From: an uncultured Pelagibacteraceae bacterium
GTDB taxonomy: Bacteria > Pseudomonadota > Alphaproteobacteria > Pelagibacterales > Pelagibacteraceae
Length of the DNA: 64,000 nt
Reading direction: 5' to 3'
Assembly: GCA_902601705.1 (NCBI GenBank)
Contig: CACKNV010000003.1
Coordinates: 62,001 to 126,000, forward strand
A program made the position numbers and the translations under genes. Positions 29,120 to 36,749 of this stretch are shown piece after piece. Numbering within the stretch: the stretch's first letter is position 1; each line of letters starts with the position of its first letter. The notes beneath the pieces were generated by a model. The model saw only the letters and a program-made list of their open reading frames with translations, ran no database searches and had not been told where the DNA came from.

Positions 29120-30238
29120 GTGGCTAAAAGAGATTGTTATGATGTCTTAGGTGTACCAAGATCTGCATCCAAAGACGATATTAAAAAAGCTTATAGAAAG
29201 CTTGCGCTTAAATATCACCCCGACAAAACCAAAGGTGACAAGACCTCCGAGGAGAAATTTAAAGAAGCGAGTGAAGCGTATCACATTCTCTCAGATGAAA
29301 AGAGAAAAGCAAATTACGATCAATTCGGCCACGCAGCCTTCGAGGGAGGTGGTGCAGGTCAAGGGTTTAGTGGATTTGATACGTCCTCCTTTTCAGATAT
29401 TTTTGAAGACTTTTTCAGTGATTTTGGTGGAGGTGGTTCCACTAGAAGGTCAAGCAATAGAGGTAATGACTTAAGGTATGATGTAAGTATAGATTTAGAA
29501 GAAGCTTACAAGGGTATTCAAAAAAACGTTAAGTATACTACTTATAAATCATGCTCTTCTTGTTCCGGAAGCGGTGCTGCAAAAGGTTCGAAACCTATTA
29601 GATGTGACTATTGTTCAGGAAGAGGTAAAGTAAGAACTAACCAAGGATTTTTTACTGTTCAACAAACTTGTCCTCAATGTAGTGGATACGGAGAAATGAT
29701 TGGTAATCCCTGTAACAAATGCAGTGGTAATGGAAAAGTACAATCAAATGAAAATGTAACAGTAAAAATACCAAAAGGTGTTGATGATGGTACAAGAATT
29801 AGAGTGTCTGGTAAAGGTGAAGCAGGAACAAAAGGTGGTTCTAGTGGAGACTTATACTTATTTATTTCTATAGATAATCACGATATTTTCAAAAGAGCTG
29901 ACGAGAATTTGTACTATGAACTACCAATTTCATTTACAAACGCAGCACTTGGAACATCAGTTGAAGTCCCATCAATTGATGGAGGTAAATCTAAGATTAA
30001 GATTCCTGCTGGTACACAGCATGGTAAACAATTCAGACTTAGAGGAAAAGGGATGCCAGCTTTAAGAGGAAATGCTTTTGGAGATTTATACATTAGAATA
30101 AATACTCAGGTTCCTACCTCATTGACAAAAAAACAAAAAGAAATTCTTGAAGAGTTCAATGATATTGAAATTAATAAACCTGATCCTGTCATAAAAAGTT
30201 TTTTTGACAAAGCTAAAAAATTTTGGAGAAATTCATAA
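29120..30238 (+). CDS. dnaJ: Co-chaperone DnaJ (Hsp40)
   Basis: Stimulates DnaK ATPase and delivers substrates. The J domain contains YHPDKTKGD (HPD motif). A Gly/Phe-rich region follows. Four zinc-finger repeats are seen: CSSCSGSG, CDYCSGRG, CPQCSGYG and CNKCSGNG. The C-terminal substrate-binding domains complete 372 aa. It starts at GTG, 21 nt after dnaK, with AAGGAG as a good ribosome-binding site. Confidence 0.97.
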   Translation: MAKRDCYDVLGVPRSASKDDIKKAYRKLALKYHPDKTKGDKTSEEKFKEASEAYHILSDEKRKANYDQFGHAAFEGGGAGQGFSGFDTSSFSDIFEDFFSDFGGGGSTRRSSNRGNDLRYDVSIDLEEAYKGIQKNVKYTTYKSCSSCSGSGAAKGSKPIRCDYCSGRGKVRTNQGFFTVQQTCPQCSGYGEMIGNPCNKCSGNGKVQSNENVTVKIPKGVDDGTRIRVSGKGEAGTKGGSSGDLYLFISIDNHDIFKRADENLYYELPISFTNAALGTSVEVPSIDGGKSKIKIPAGTQHGKQFRLRGKGMPALRGNAFGDLYIRINTQVPTSLTKKQKEILEEFNDIEINKPDPVIKSFFDKAKKFWRNS

Positions 30239-30243
30239 TATAA

Positions 30244-30414
30244 ATGAGCACTGATCAAATTATGTCCGCAATTTTTCTGATTGCTGTGCTAATTTTAATT
30301 TTACCCAATTTTCTTTCTACAAATTATAAGTTAAAAGAATTTTTAAAAAATTTATCTATTTGGACTATAATTACGCTAGTTATTATTGTAATCATTTATT
30401 TTATTAGTTTATGA
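30244..30414 (+). CDS. Small membrane protein between dnaJ and dapB
   Basis: An open frame of 56 codons missing from the ORF track, starting at ATG 30244 and ending in TGA that overlaps the dapB ATG (ATGA). Two hydrophobic helices are seen: IMSAIFLIAVLILILPNFL and WTIITLVIIVIIYFISL, separated by a short basic loop (NYKLKEFLKN). It fills the dnaJ-dapB gap almost exactly, with 5 nt before it. The coupled stop/start argues that it is translated. I do not recognise the family; no function is assigned. Confidence 0.6.
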   Translation: MSTDQIMSAIFLIAVLILILPNFLSTNYKLKEFLKNLSIWTIITLVIIVIIYFISL

Positions 30415-31187
30415 GAAAAATAAATTTATCTATTTCTGGATGTATGGGAAAAATGGGTCAACAACTTATTAAATCCTCAAAAAATAATAGAAATTTTAAA
30501 TTAGTTTCTTTAACAGAGAATAGATTAATAAATAAGAAAATTGCAGGGATAAAACCTTCAAGAAATAGCGCTGATGCATTTAAAAAATCAAATGTGATAA
30601 TAGACTTTACTGTACCTAAATGCACATTAGAGATATTAAAAATTGCATCTAAATTAAAAAAAAAAGTTGTTATTGGAACGACAGGTTTTTCAAAAAAAGA
30701 AGAAAATTTAATAAAAAAGTTTTCCAGAGAAATTCCTATACTTAAAGCAGGTAATATGAGTTTAGGAGTAAATTTACTTGTGCATTTAACTGAAATTGCT
30801 TCGAAATCTCTAGGAAATAATTTTTTAAGTAAGGTCTATGAAGTTCATCATAAACATAAAATTGATTATCCGTCAGGCACAGCTTTAATGTTAGGTAGAG
30901 GAATAGCTAGTGGAAAAAATAAAAATTTTTACAATTTAATTGGTAGAAAATATTTAAATAAAAAATCATTTCCTTATTCAAGAAAAATTAATTTCAATTC
31001 TATTCGAAAAGGTGAGGTGATAGGTGAACATGAGGTCAGATTTTCTAGTGGAAAAGAAATTATAAAACTCAATCACGAGTCTTTTGATAGAGCTTTATAT
31101 TCTGAGGGTGCTTTGACTGCTGCAATTTGGTTAATGACTAAAAAAGCTGGACTTTATTCTATGAGAGATCTCTTGAATTTTAAATAA
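30411..31187 (+). CDS. dapB: 4-hydroxy-tetrahydrodipicolinate reductase
   Basis: Reduces the dihydrodipicolinate intermediate with NAD(P)H in lysine and diaminopimelate synthesis. The nucleotide site is ISGCMGKMGQQLI. The active-site segment is EVHHKHKIDYPSGTAL, with VIGTTGFSKKE also typical. Its 258 aa is normal. Start overlaps the small membrane ORF (ATGA). dnaJ-dapB-nth proximity is a recurring alphaproteobacterial layout, from memory. Confidence 0.96.
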   Translation: MRKINLSISGCMGKMGQQLIKSSKNNRNFKLVSLTENRLINKKIAGIKPSRNSADAFKKSNVIIDFTVPKCTLEILKIASKLKKKVVIGTTGFSKKEENLIKKFSREIPILKAGNMSLGVNLLVHLTEIASKSLGNNFLSKVYEVHHKHKIDYPSGTALMLGRGIASGKNKNFYNLIGRKYLNKKSFPYSRKINFNSIRKGEVIGEHEVRFSSGKEIIKLNHESFDRALYSEGALTAAIWLMTKKAGLYSMRDLLNFK

Positions 31188-31196
31188 ATTAATTTT

Positions 31197-31655
31197 GTGA
31201 AAATAATAAATTTTTTATTAATTTTTTTATTTTTATTTTCTTGTGCAACACCTGAAGTTGTCACTATCAAAAATCCATCTGATGAGAAAAAAAATTGTAA
31301 AGAATTAGAGAATTTGGTGGCTGAAACCCAAAAATTTAAAAGGGATGCTTTATACGAAAAAGAAAATACAGGAGGAAACATGGCGAGATTGATTCTTTTT
31401 TGGCCAGCTATGGCTACAACCTTTTACAATGCAGATAAAGCTATTAGAGCTGCAAATGATAGAACCTATCACTTAGTAAATATTATGGAAAAAAAAAATT
31501 GTCAAAATGTCGACATTGTTAATTCAGAAATTTTAAAAAGCTCAACACTTAACGTTGCTGGTCAACTAAATATGTTAAGAGAAATGTTTAGATCTGGAGA
31601 TCTAACTAAAGAAGAATTTACAAAAGCAAAAAAAAAAGTTTTAGAAGGTGAATAA
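31197..31655 (+). CDS. Small lipoprotein of unknown function
   Basis: A probable lipoprotein of 152 aa starting at GTG. FLLIFLFLFSCATPEV gives a lipobox with Cys16. The mature part contains a helical region with a hydrophobic stretch (MARLILFWPAMATTFYNADKAI). The last 30 residues, LREMFRSGDLTKEEFTKAKKKVLEG, read like the SHOCT motif seen at the end of many small envelope proteins. It overlaps nth by 8 nt. The function is unknown. Confidence 0.65.
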   Translation: MKIINFLLIFLFLFSCATPEVVTIKNPSDEKKNCKELENLVAETQKFKRDALYEKENTGGNMARLILFWPAMATTFYNADKAIRAANDRTYHLVNIMEKKNCQNVDIVNSEILKSSTLNVAGQLNMLREMFRSGDLTKEEFTKAKKKVLEGE

Positions 31656-32337
31656 AAAAAAAAAATCAAAAATTATTTTAAGAGTTCTAAATAAAATTTA
31701 TCCTGAAGTTCCTATACCACTCAATTACAAAAATACATTTACTCTTTTAGTTTCTGTGTTGCTCTCAGCACAATGTACAGATGTAAATGTTAATAATGTT
31801 ACAAAAGATATCTATCCAAAATACAATAAGCCAGCTCATTTTGTAAAACTTGGAAGAAGAAAAATTGAACGATTAATAAAAAGAATAGGAATATTCAGAG
31901 TTAAAGCTAAAAGTATTTTTTATTTATCGAAAACTTTAGTTGAAAAATATAAAGGTAAAGTTCCAAATACTTATGCAGAATTAGAGCAATTGCCTGGCGT
32001 AGGTCATAAAACTGCAAGTGTTGTTATGTCTCAAGGTTTTGGTTTTCCTGCTTTCCCAGTAGACACTCATATTCATAGATTAGCTCAAAGATGGGGTTTA
32101 ACGGATGGTAAAAATGTTGTGCAAACTGAAAAAGATTTAAAAGCAGCTTTCCCAAAAAAATACTGGAACAGACTTCACCTCCAAATAATTTGGTACGGCA
32201 GGGAATATTGTAAGGCTAGAGATTGTTATGGAATTACTTGTAAAATTTGCAAAAGCTGTTATCCAAATAGAAAAAAAACCTGTAAAAACAAAGAAAGCTT
32301 AAATGAAAGTCTTAGGAATCGGCAATGCTATTGTTGA
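31648..32337 (+). CDS. nth: Endonuclease III
   Basis: A base-excision-repair glycosylase/AP lyase for oxidised pyrimidines. LLSAQCTDVNVNNVT opens the HhH-GPD fold. LPGVGHKTASVV holds the helix-hairpin-helix and catalytic Lys, and PVDTHIHRLA the catalytic Asp. The C-terminal cysteine cluster CKARDCYGITCKICKSC has six Cys in this region but does not fit the classical C-x6-C-x2-C-x5-C spacing. It starts at GTG inside the lipoprotein's 3' end and overlaps the kinase gene by 35 nt. Confidence 0.92.
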   Translation: MNKKKKSKIILRVLNKIYPEVPIPLNYKNTFTLLVSVLLSAQCTDVNVNNVTKDIYPKYNKPAHFVKLGRRKIERLIKRIGIFRVKAKSIFYLSKTLVEKYKGKVPNTYAELEQLPGVGHKTASVVMSQGFGFPAFPVDTHIHRLAQRWGLTDGKNVVQTEKDLKAAFPKKYWNRLHLQIIWYGREYCKARDCYGITCKICKSCYPNRKKTCKNKESLNESLRNRQCYC

Positions 32338-33235
32338 TGTAATTTGTAAAGTTGAAGACAAATTTATCACTCAAAATAATTTAATCAAAAGCACAATGAA
32401 GCTTGTAGATGAAACTGAGTTTAAAAAACTTTTATCCACTCTCAAAATAGAAGAAACTGTTTCTGGTGGGTCAGTAGCAAACTCTATAGTAGGTCTTTCT
32501 CAACTTGGTGACGATGTAGGATTTATTGGAAAGGTTTGTGATGATGATTTAGGCAAAAAGTATGAAAATGGTTTAAAAAAAGAAAATGTAAGTTTTTTTT
32601 ACTCAAAAAAAAAAGAAAAAATACCAACTGGTACTTGTTTAATATTGATTACTCCTGACTCGGAAAGAACAATGGTAACCTTTTTAGGAACAGCAGGAAA
32701 AATCAATGAAAATGACATTGATACAAGTGCGGTTAAAAATAGTAACATCTTATTTCTCGAGGGCTATCTTTGGGACGAAGGTGAGCCTAAAAAAGCATTT
32801 GAGAAAGCTATAAATAATTCTAACAGAGTCGCAATGTCACTATCAGACTTGTTTTGTGTCGAGAGGCATAAACCTCATTTTCTAGAGATAGTAAAAAATA
32901 AATTAGATATCACGTTTGCTAATGAGCAAGAAATCATGTCACTAATTGACGCTAAAAAGTTTGATGATGTGATCAATTTTGCAAAAGAAATTAATAAATT
33001 AATTGTTATTACTCGAGGAGAAAAAGGCGCTATAGCAATAAGTAAAAATGAAATTCAAGAATGCTCTGCAAAAAAAAATCTTAGAATTATAGATCTAACT
33101 GGTGCGGGAGATTTATTTGCAGGTGGCTTTTTACATGGAATAATTAACAAAAAATCTTTAAAAGAAAGCTTAGAAACTGGCACTGAAATGTCCTCAAAAG
33201 TAATTCAAATTATTGGCGCTAGACTTAAAAAATAA
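32303..33235 (+). CDS. PfkB-family sugar/nucleoside kinase (adenosine-kinase-like)
   Basis: A ribokinase-fold kinase of 310 aa. GGSVANSIVGLSQLGDDVGFIGKV is the N-terminal PfkB signature. DLTGAGDLFAGGFLHGI is the C-terminal anion-hole motif with the catalytic Asp. The similarity to adenosine-kinase-like members of alphaproteobacteria is by eye; the substrate could be adenosine, another nucleoside or a sugar. Its 5' end overlaps nth by 35 nt. Its stop is one base from that of the convergent ArfA-like gene. Confidence 0.85.
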   Translation: MKVLGIGNAIVDVICKVEDKFITQNNLIKSTMKLVDETEFKKLLSTLKIEETVSGGSVANSIVGLSQLGDDVGFIGKVCDDDLGKKYENGLKKENVSFFYSKKKEKIPTGTCLILITPDSERTMVTFLGTAGKINENDIDTSAVKNSNILFLEGYLWDEGEPKKAFEKAINNSNRVAMSLSDLFCVERHKPHFLEIVKNKLDITFANEQEIMSLIDAKKFDDVINFAKEINKLIVITRGEKGAIAISKNEIQECSAKKNLRIIDLTGAGDLFAGGFLHGIINKKSLKESLETGTEMSSKVIQIIGARLKK

Positions 33236-33236
33236 T

Positions 33237-33344
33237 TTATTTTTTTTTTCTTTTAAAGCTTCCCTTGCCCTTTTTAGGTTTAACAACTCTTTTTCTATAT
33301 TTTGATGTAAAAAGATCTTTGGCTATCTTATTTCTTTTTTTCAT
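33237..33344 (-). CDS. arfA: ArfA-like alternative ribosome-rescue factor
   Basis: A 35-residue, strongly basic protein absent from the ORF track. Its tail RVVKPKKGKGSFKRKKK closely matches the E. coli ArfA stretch RVEKNKKGKGSYMRKGK. The N-terminal AKDLFTSKYRKR corresponds to the ArfA 'DPLFRQR' helix. ArfA frees stalled ribosomes by recruiting RF2. It lacks the long hydrophobic C-terminus of E. coli ArfA, which is normally removed anyway. The ATG overlaps the regulator's stop (CTATGA), so it is probably translated from that mRNA. The match is by eye and short. Confidence 0.72.
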   Translation of the reverse strand: MKKRNKIAKDLFTSKYRKRVVKPKKGKGSFKRKKK

Positions 33345-33946
33345 AGATAATAACCATCTTTATTATTATAGATAAAATTATTATCCATAAATTTATCAGC
33401 AATTTTTTTTCTTAATCTATAAATATGTGTCTCAACTGTATGAGTATCTGCGTCAGTAGAATAGTTCCAAACAGTAGACAAAATCTTATCTTTTGAAATT
33501 GGTCTTTTTATATTTAATAATAATTCAAGAAGTTGAACTTCTTTTTCTGTAAGAGTAATAAAATTATCTAATTGAGATAGTTTTCTTTCATTTTTGTTCA
33601 GAAAATAATTTTTAATTTCTATTGAAGAGTTCTTATTAAATTTTTTTTTTACTGCTGAATTCTCTACTATTAGGTTAATTTCTTTTAATGTCGCTGGTAA
33701 ATTTAAATAACCATCAAAATTTTTTAATGTACCGCTTGTTTCTCCAGCACATATTTTTATATAATTGTTATTCTCAATAAGTTCCTTTTGTTTTTTATCT
33801 TTTAAAGCATCAATATGAAATAAAATAATATTATAATTTTCATTTATATTTTTGGATAAAGCGTTAAACTTTAAAAAAGGTTTTAATTCATCTAATGTCG
33901 ATATGAAGGAGGCAGGACCTAAGATTAATACATTTAATTTATGCAT
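33341..33946 (-). CDS. OmpR-type winged-helix regulator with a degenerate receiver
   Basis: The C-terminal third is a clear Trans_reg_C domain: LTEKEVQLLELLLNIKRPISKDKILSTVWNYS and HTVETHIYRLRKKIADKF. The N-terminal 110 residues look receiver-like (NVLILGPASFIS, YNIILFHIDALKDKKQKELI). The acidic pocket is replaced by GP and the phosphoacceptor Asp position appears to be His or absent. It is therefore probably not controlled by ordinary phosphorylation. No histidine kinase is adjacent. Its ATG abuts that of the divergent L,D-transpeptidase (ATGCAT). Confidence 0.78.
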   Translation of the reverse strand: MHKLNVLILGPASFISTLDELKPFLKFNALSKNINENYNIILFHIDALKDKKQKELIENNNYIKICAGETSGTLKNFDGYLNLPATLKEINLIVENSAVKKKFNKNSSIEIKNYFLNKNERKLSQLDNFITLTEKEVQLLELLLNIKRPISKDKILSTVWNYSTDADTHTVETHIYRLRKKIADKFMDNNFIYNNKDGYYL

Positions 33947-34441
33947 ATTATTATAAACAAAAATTTCTTAACTTATAAGAACTATAAAGCAAAATGCTCT
34001 GTAGGTAAAAGGGGAATTGGTTATAAAAAAAAAGAGGGCGATCTAATTACGCCAAAAGGACTGTATAGGATTAAGTGTGTTTTGTATAGAAAAGATAGAA
34101 TAAAAAAAGTTATATCTAAAATCAAAAAAATTATTATTAAAAAAAATATGGGATGGTGTGATGATCCCAGATCCAAAGCATATAATAAACTTATTAAATT
34201 GCCTTCCAACTTTAGTTATGAAAAGTTATATAGAGAGAATAATATCTACGATATAATTTTAGTGTTAAATTATAATATGAATCCTATTATAAAAAATAAA
34301 GGTAGTGCAATTTTTATTCATGTTTCAAAAGAAAACTATAAAAAAACTGAAGGTTGCATTGGATTAAAAAAAATACATCTTCTCAAAATTTTAGAAATCA
34401 TAAAAAAGAATACAAAAGTTAAGATCGTGAGCCAAAGATAG
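33941..34441 (+). CDS. L,D-transpeptidase (YkuD) domain protein
   Basis: A cysteine transpeptidase fold that in related proteins crosslinks peptidoglycan or attaches proteins to it. AIFIHVSKENYKKTEGCIGL holds the catalytic H...S/T-x-G-C-x-G motif. KRGIGYKKKEGDLITPKGLY matches the alphaproteobacterial small-YkuD family that lacks a signal peptide. Its 166 aa fits that family. How it reaches the periplasm is unclear. The 3' end overlaps the convergent yggS-like gene by 23 bp. Confidence 0.82.
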   Translation: MHIIINKNFLTYKNYKAKCSVGKRGIGYKKKEGDLITPKGLYRIKCVLYRKDRIKKVISKIKKIIIKKNMGWCDDPRSKAYNKLIKLPSNFSYEKLYRENNIYDIILVLNYNMNPIIKNKGSAIFIHVSKENYKKTEGCIGLKKIHLLKILEIIKKNTKVKIVSQR

Positions 34442-35069
34442 AGCTTCCAATTCTTACAAAATTTGATCCATGTTTAATAGCTGCTATATAATCTGCGGAC
34501 ATACCCATACTTAAATTTTCCAGAGCTAAAGATTTATTTAAAGTATTGGTTGTTTTAAAAAAATTATCTACGTTTTGGTCTATAGGAGGAATTACCATTA
34601 AACCTAAAATATTAAGATTAATTTCATTTACACAATAATTATAAAATGCATCTAGTTCTCCAACTGGTATACCTGATTTTTGAATTTCATTACCAACATT
34701 TACTTGTATGAAATAATTTAAATTTTTATTTAAGCTTTTTTGATATTTTGCAAGAGCGTCAGCAAGTTTGGGGTTATCTAGTGAATGGATATAATCAAAA
34801 AGCTTCACCGCATCCTTAGCCTTGTTTGTTTGTAATTTTCCAACCATATGAAGTTTCAAATTTTGATTTTCTTTTTTAGTCTCTAACCATTTTACTTGGG
34901 CTTCTTGAACTTTATTTTCACCAAAATGTAAATGACCATGATCTATTAAAGGTTTTATATAATCTAAAGAAAAAGTTTTGCTTACTGCGATAATATTAAT
35001 TGGCTTATTAAATCCTAATGAAGTTATTTTAGATTTTATTTTTTCAAATCTTTCAATTATTGTGCTCAT
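34419..35069 (-). CDS. YggS/PROSC-type PLP homeostasis protein
   Basis: A pyridoxal-phosphate-binding TIM-barrel protein controlling PLP and amino-acid balance. INIIAVSKTF contains the PLP-binding Lys. HFGENKVQEAQVKW, LHMVGKLQTNKAKDA and LSMGMSADYIAAIKHGSNFVRIGSSIFG are the family motifs. The start was moved from 35090 to the ATG at 35069 (216 aa), because MSTIIERF is the usual N-terminus and the extension lies in the divergent gene. The two start codons touch (CATATG). Confidence 0.93.
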   Translation of the reverse strand: MSTIIERFEKIKSKITSLGFNKPINIIAVSKTFSLDYIKPLIDHGHLHFGENKVQEAQVKWLETKKENQNLKLHMVGKLQTNKAKDAVKLFDYIHSLDNPKLADALAKYQKSLNKNLNYFIQVNVGNEIQKSGIPVGELDAFYNYCVNEINLNILGLMVIPPIDQNVDNFFKTTNTLNKSLALENLSMGMSADYIAAIKHGSNFVRIGSSIFGSRS

Positions 35070-35642
35070 ATGTTTACAAAAAAAAATCAATATTTTTTAT
35101 TAATAGAAAATATCAAAGATATAGATTTTAAAAACATAAAAACAAGGAATAAATTTTCAATAATTTATAGAAATAATAAAAAGGCTGATAAATTAGAGGA
35201 TCTTCTTAAATTTAGGCGAAAATGCAAATTAAAAGGCGTAATGTTTTATGTTGCTAATAATATCTCACTTGCAGTTACTCTAAATTCTGATGGTATTTTC
35301 TTGTCATCTTTTAATAAAAGACTTGATATTCTAAATTATAGAAAATTAAATTATAAAATAATTGGCTCGGCACACAATTTTAAAGAAATTATATTTAAGA
35401 AAAAGCAAGGATGCTCATTTATTTTATTGTCTAAGCTTTTTACTGTTGATTATAATAAAGACGCTCCGCATTTAGGTATTGTGAAATTTAATAACTACTC
35501 CAGAATTTTAAAAAAACTGATTCCGTTAGGAGGGATTAAAGAAAAAAATCTTAACAATTTAAAAAATGTTCTCTGTGAGGGATTTGCTATTTTATCTGAG
35601 GTAAAAAAAAAGCCGGCTAATATAATTAACCGGCTTTTTTAA
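35070..35642 (+). CDS. ThiE/TenI-like thiamine-phosphate synthase family protein
   Basis: A TIM-barrel protein of 190 aa with partial thiamine-phosphate-synthase features. SDGIFLSSFNKRLDI resembles the DGVHLGQ-D-P segment. IIGSAHNFKEIIFKKKQGCSFILLSKLFTVDYNKDAPHLGI resembles the substrate loop, and LIPLGGIKEKNL the phosphate site. Key residues of true ThiE look weakened, so it may be TenI-like or have another role. The last 11 codons are themselves the left arm, loop and right arm of a terminator hairpin. Confidence 0.68.
   Translation: MFTKKNQYFLLIENIKDIDFKNIKTRNKFSIIYRNNKKADKLEDLLKFRRKCKLKGVMFYVANNISLAVTLNSDGIFLSSFNKRLDILNYRKLNYKIIGSAHNFKEIIFKKKQGCSFILLSKLFTVDYNKDAPHLGIVKFNNYSRILKKLIPLGGIKEKNLNNLKNVLCEGFAILSEVKKKPANIINRLF
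35606..35640. terminator. Bidirectional terminator inside the 3' end of the ThiE-like gene
   Basis: AAAAAAGCCGG (35606-35616) and CCGGCTTTTTT (35630-35640) pair perfectly around a 13-base AT loop that can itself form a short stem. Runs of A and T flank both sides, so it can work on both strands. It lies between the convergent ThiE-like gene and the porin. On the plus strand the T-run contains the gene's final Leu-Phe-stop codons. Confidence 0.88.
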
Positions 35643-35662
35643 ATTTTTAACTATTGCTTAAA

Positions 35663-36706
35663 TTAGAAAGCAATCGCTAATGAAATTATAGTTTGGTTTT
35701 CGTCTGAACCTTCTGTGTAGTCAGAATTGCTAACTTCAGCTTGAGCTACACCAATTGTAGCACCACCTGTAGTGTATGCTATCTGAATAGATTTTTGTTC
35801 CATTTCTACTTCAGTTGTAGTTCCAGCTGTTGCACCTGCAGCAACTGTATTTCTAGCTACTTTGTTAGATTCATCTATGTTGTAAGACACAGAAACAGCT
35901 TCATTTACATCAAATTGAATTCCGATGAAGTTGTTTTCATAGTAAGTGATCTCACCAGATTCTACTGCTGGTTGGTATCCACCTTCTACATAACCAACTG
36001 TCACTGGACCCATTGTGTATTTAGCACCAATGTTTGCAGATACACCTTCTTCTGTCGAAATAGCTACGCCAGTTTCGTTAGAAGTTTGTGCAGCATCTGC
36101 TTGAAGTGATAAACCATCAATTGGAGAAGCTGTAACGTTAATTTGCGTTAAGTTTCTTCCAGTTGAGTGTGATGCTGGATTGCTGTTAGCATCTTTTGCT
36201 GACATTTGAGCTGTATCGTTCATATCTGGCACATAACCAAGTTTGATTTGCGCACCGAATGGAAGAGCATCAGCTGGTGAATGGTATTGGATATTTCCAT
36301 AACCATCTACATCATAACCAGTTTGGAAAGTTGCTGGAGAGTGGTAATCAAAACCAGGTCCCATAGCACCTACACCGTGCAATTCTTTAGACATTCCACC
36401 TTCTGTAATGTATAAACCAATAGCACCCATGTCAGTTCCAATTTCTAATCTAGTGTCATCGTTATTAGCTGCAGCGTTATCTAATTGTACTTGGTATTTC
36501 CAAGTGAAACCATTGTCTAACTCACCGCTAGCTGTAAAGTCTAACTCGTTAGAGATACCTAGTGTTTTTCCAGAGCCAGAACTATCACCTCCGATAGAGT
36601 ATGTAGCTGTAGCGCCACCAGTTACACTCATTTCACCTGCGTAAGATGGAGCGATAACTAATGCTGAAAATAAGATACCTACTAATAATTTAGATATTTT
36701 TTTCAT
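35663..36706 (-). CDS. Major outer-membrane porin
   Basis: A trimeric-porin-type beta barrel of 347 aa. The signal peptide is MKKISKLLVGILFSALVIAPSYA with cleavage before GEMSVTGG. The mature part alternates hydrophobic and polar residues, is rich in Gly/Thr/Ser, and ends with the outer-membrane Phe (SLAIAF). It has notably fewer Lys and more GC-rich codons than its neighbours, suggesting high expression. AAAGGAAA precedes the ATG as a strong ribosome-binding site. Its substrate range is unknown; general nutrient uptake is likely. Confidence 0.88.
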   Translation of the reverse strand: MKKISKLLVGILFSALVIAPSYAGEMSVTGGATATYSIGGDSSGSGKTLGISNELDFTASGELDNGFTWKYQVQLDNAAANNDDTRLEIGTDMGAIGLYITEGGMSKELHGVGAMGPGFDYHSPATFQTGYDVDGYGNIQYHSPADALPFGAQIKLGYVPDMNDTAQMSAKDANSNPASHSTGRNLTQINVTASPIDGLSLQADAAQTSNETGVAISTEEGVSANIGAKYTMGPVTVGYVEGGYQPAVESGEITYYENNFIGIQFDVNEAVSVSYNIDESNKVARNTVAAGATAGTTTEVEMEQKSIQIAYTTGGATIGVAQAEVSNSDYTEGSDENQTIISLAIAF

Positions 36707-36731
36707 TGTGTTTCCTTTGTTTGTTTTAAAT

Positions 36732-36749
36732 AAATTGTAATTACAATTT
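36732..36749. promoter_or_regulatory. 18-bp palindrome upstream of the porin gene
   Basis: AAATTGTAATTACAATTT is a perfect 18-bp palindrome lying 26-43 bp before the porin ATG, in the largest spacer of the left half (36707-36922, 216 bp). It could bind a dimeric repressor or form a hairpin in the porin leader. On the minus strand TACAAT within it resembles a -10 box. The rest of the spacer is AT-rich with no gene seen. Confidence 0.4.

Noticed and set aside
35741-36109. 122-aa plus-strand ORF opposite the porin
   Set aside because: Cys/Ser/Phe-rich antisense shadow of the Gly/Thr-rich porin, with no motif.
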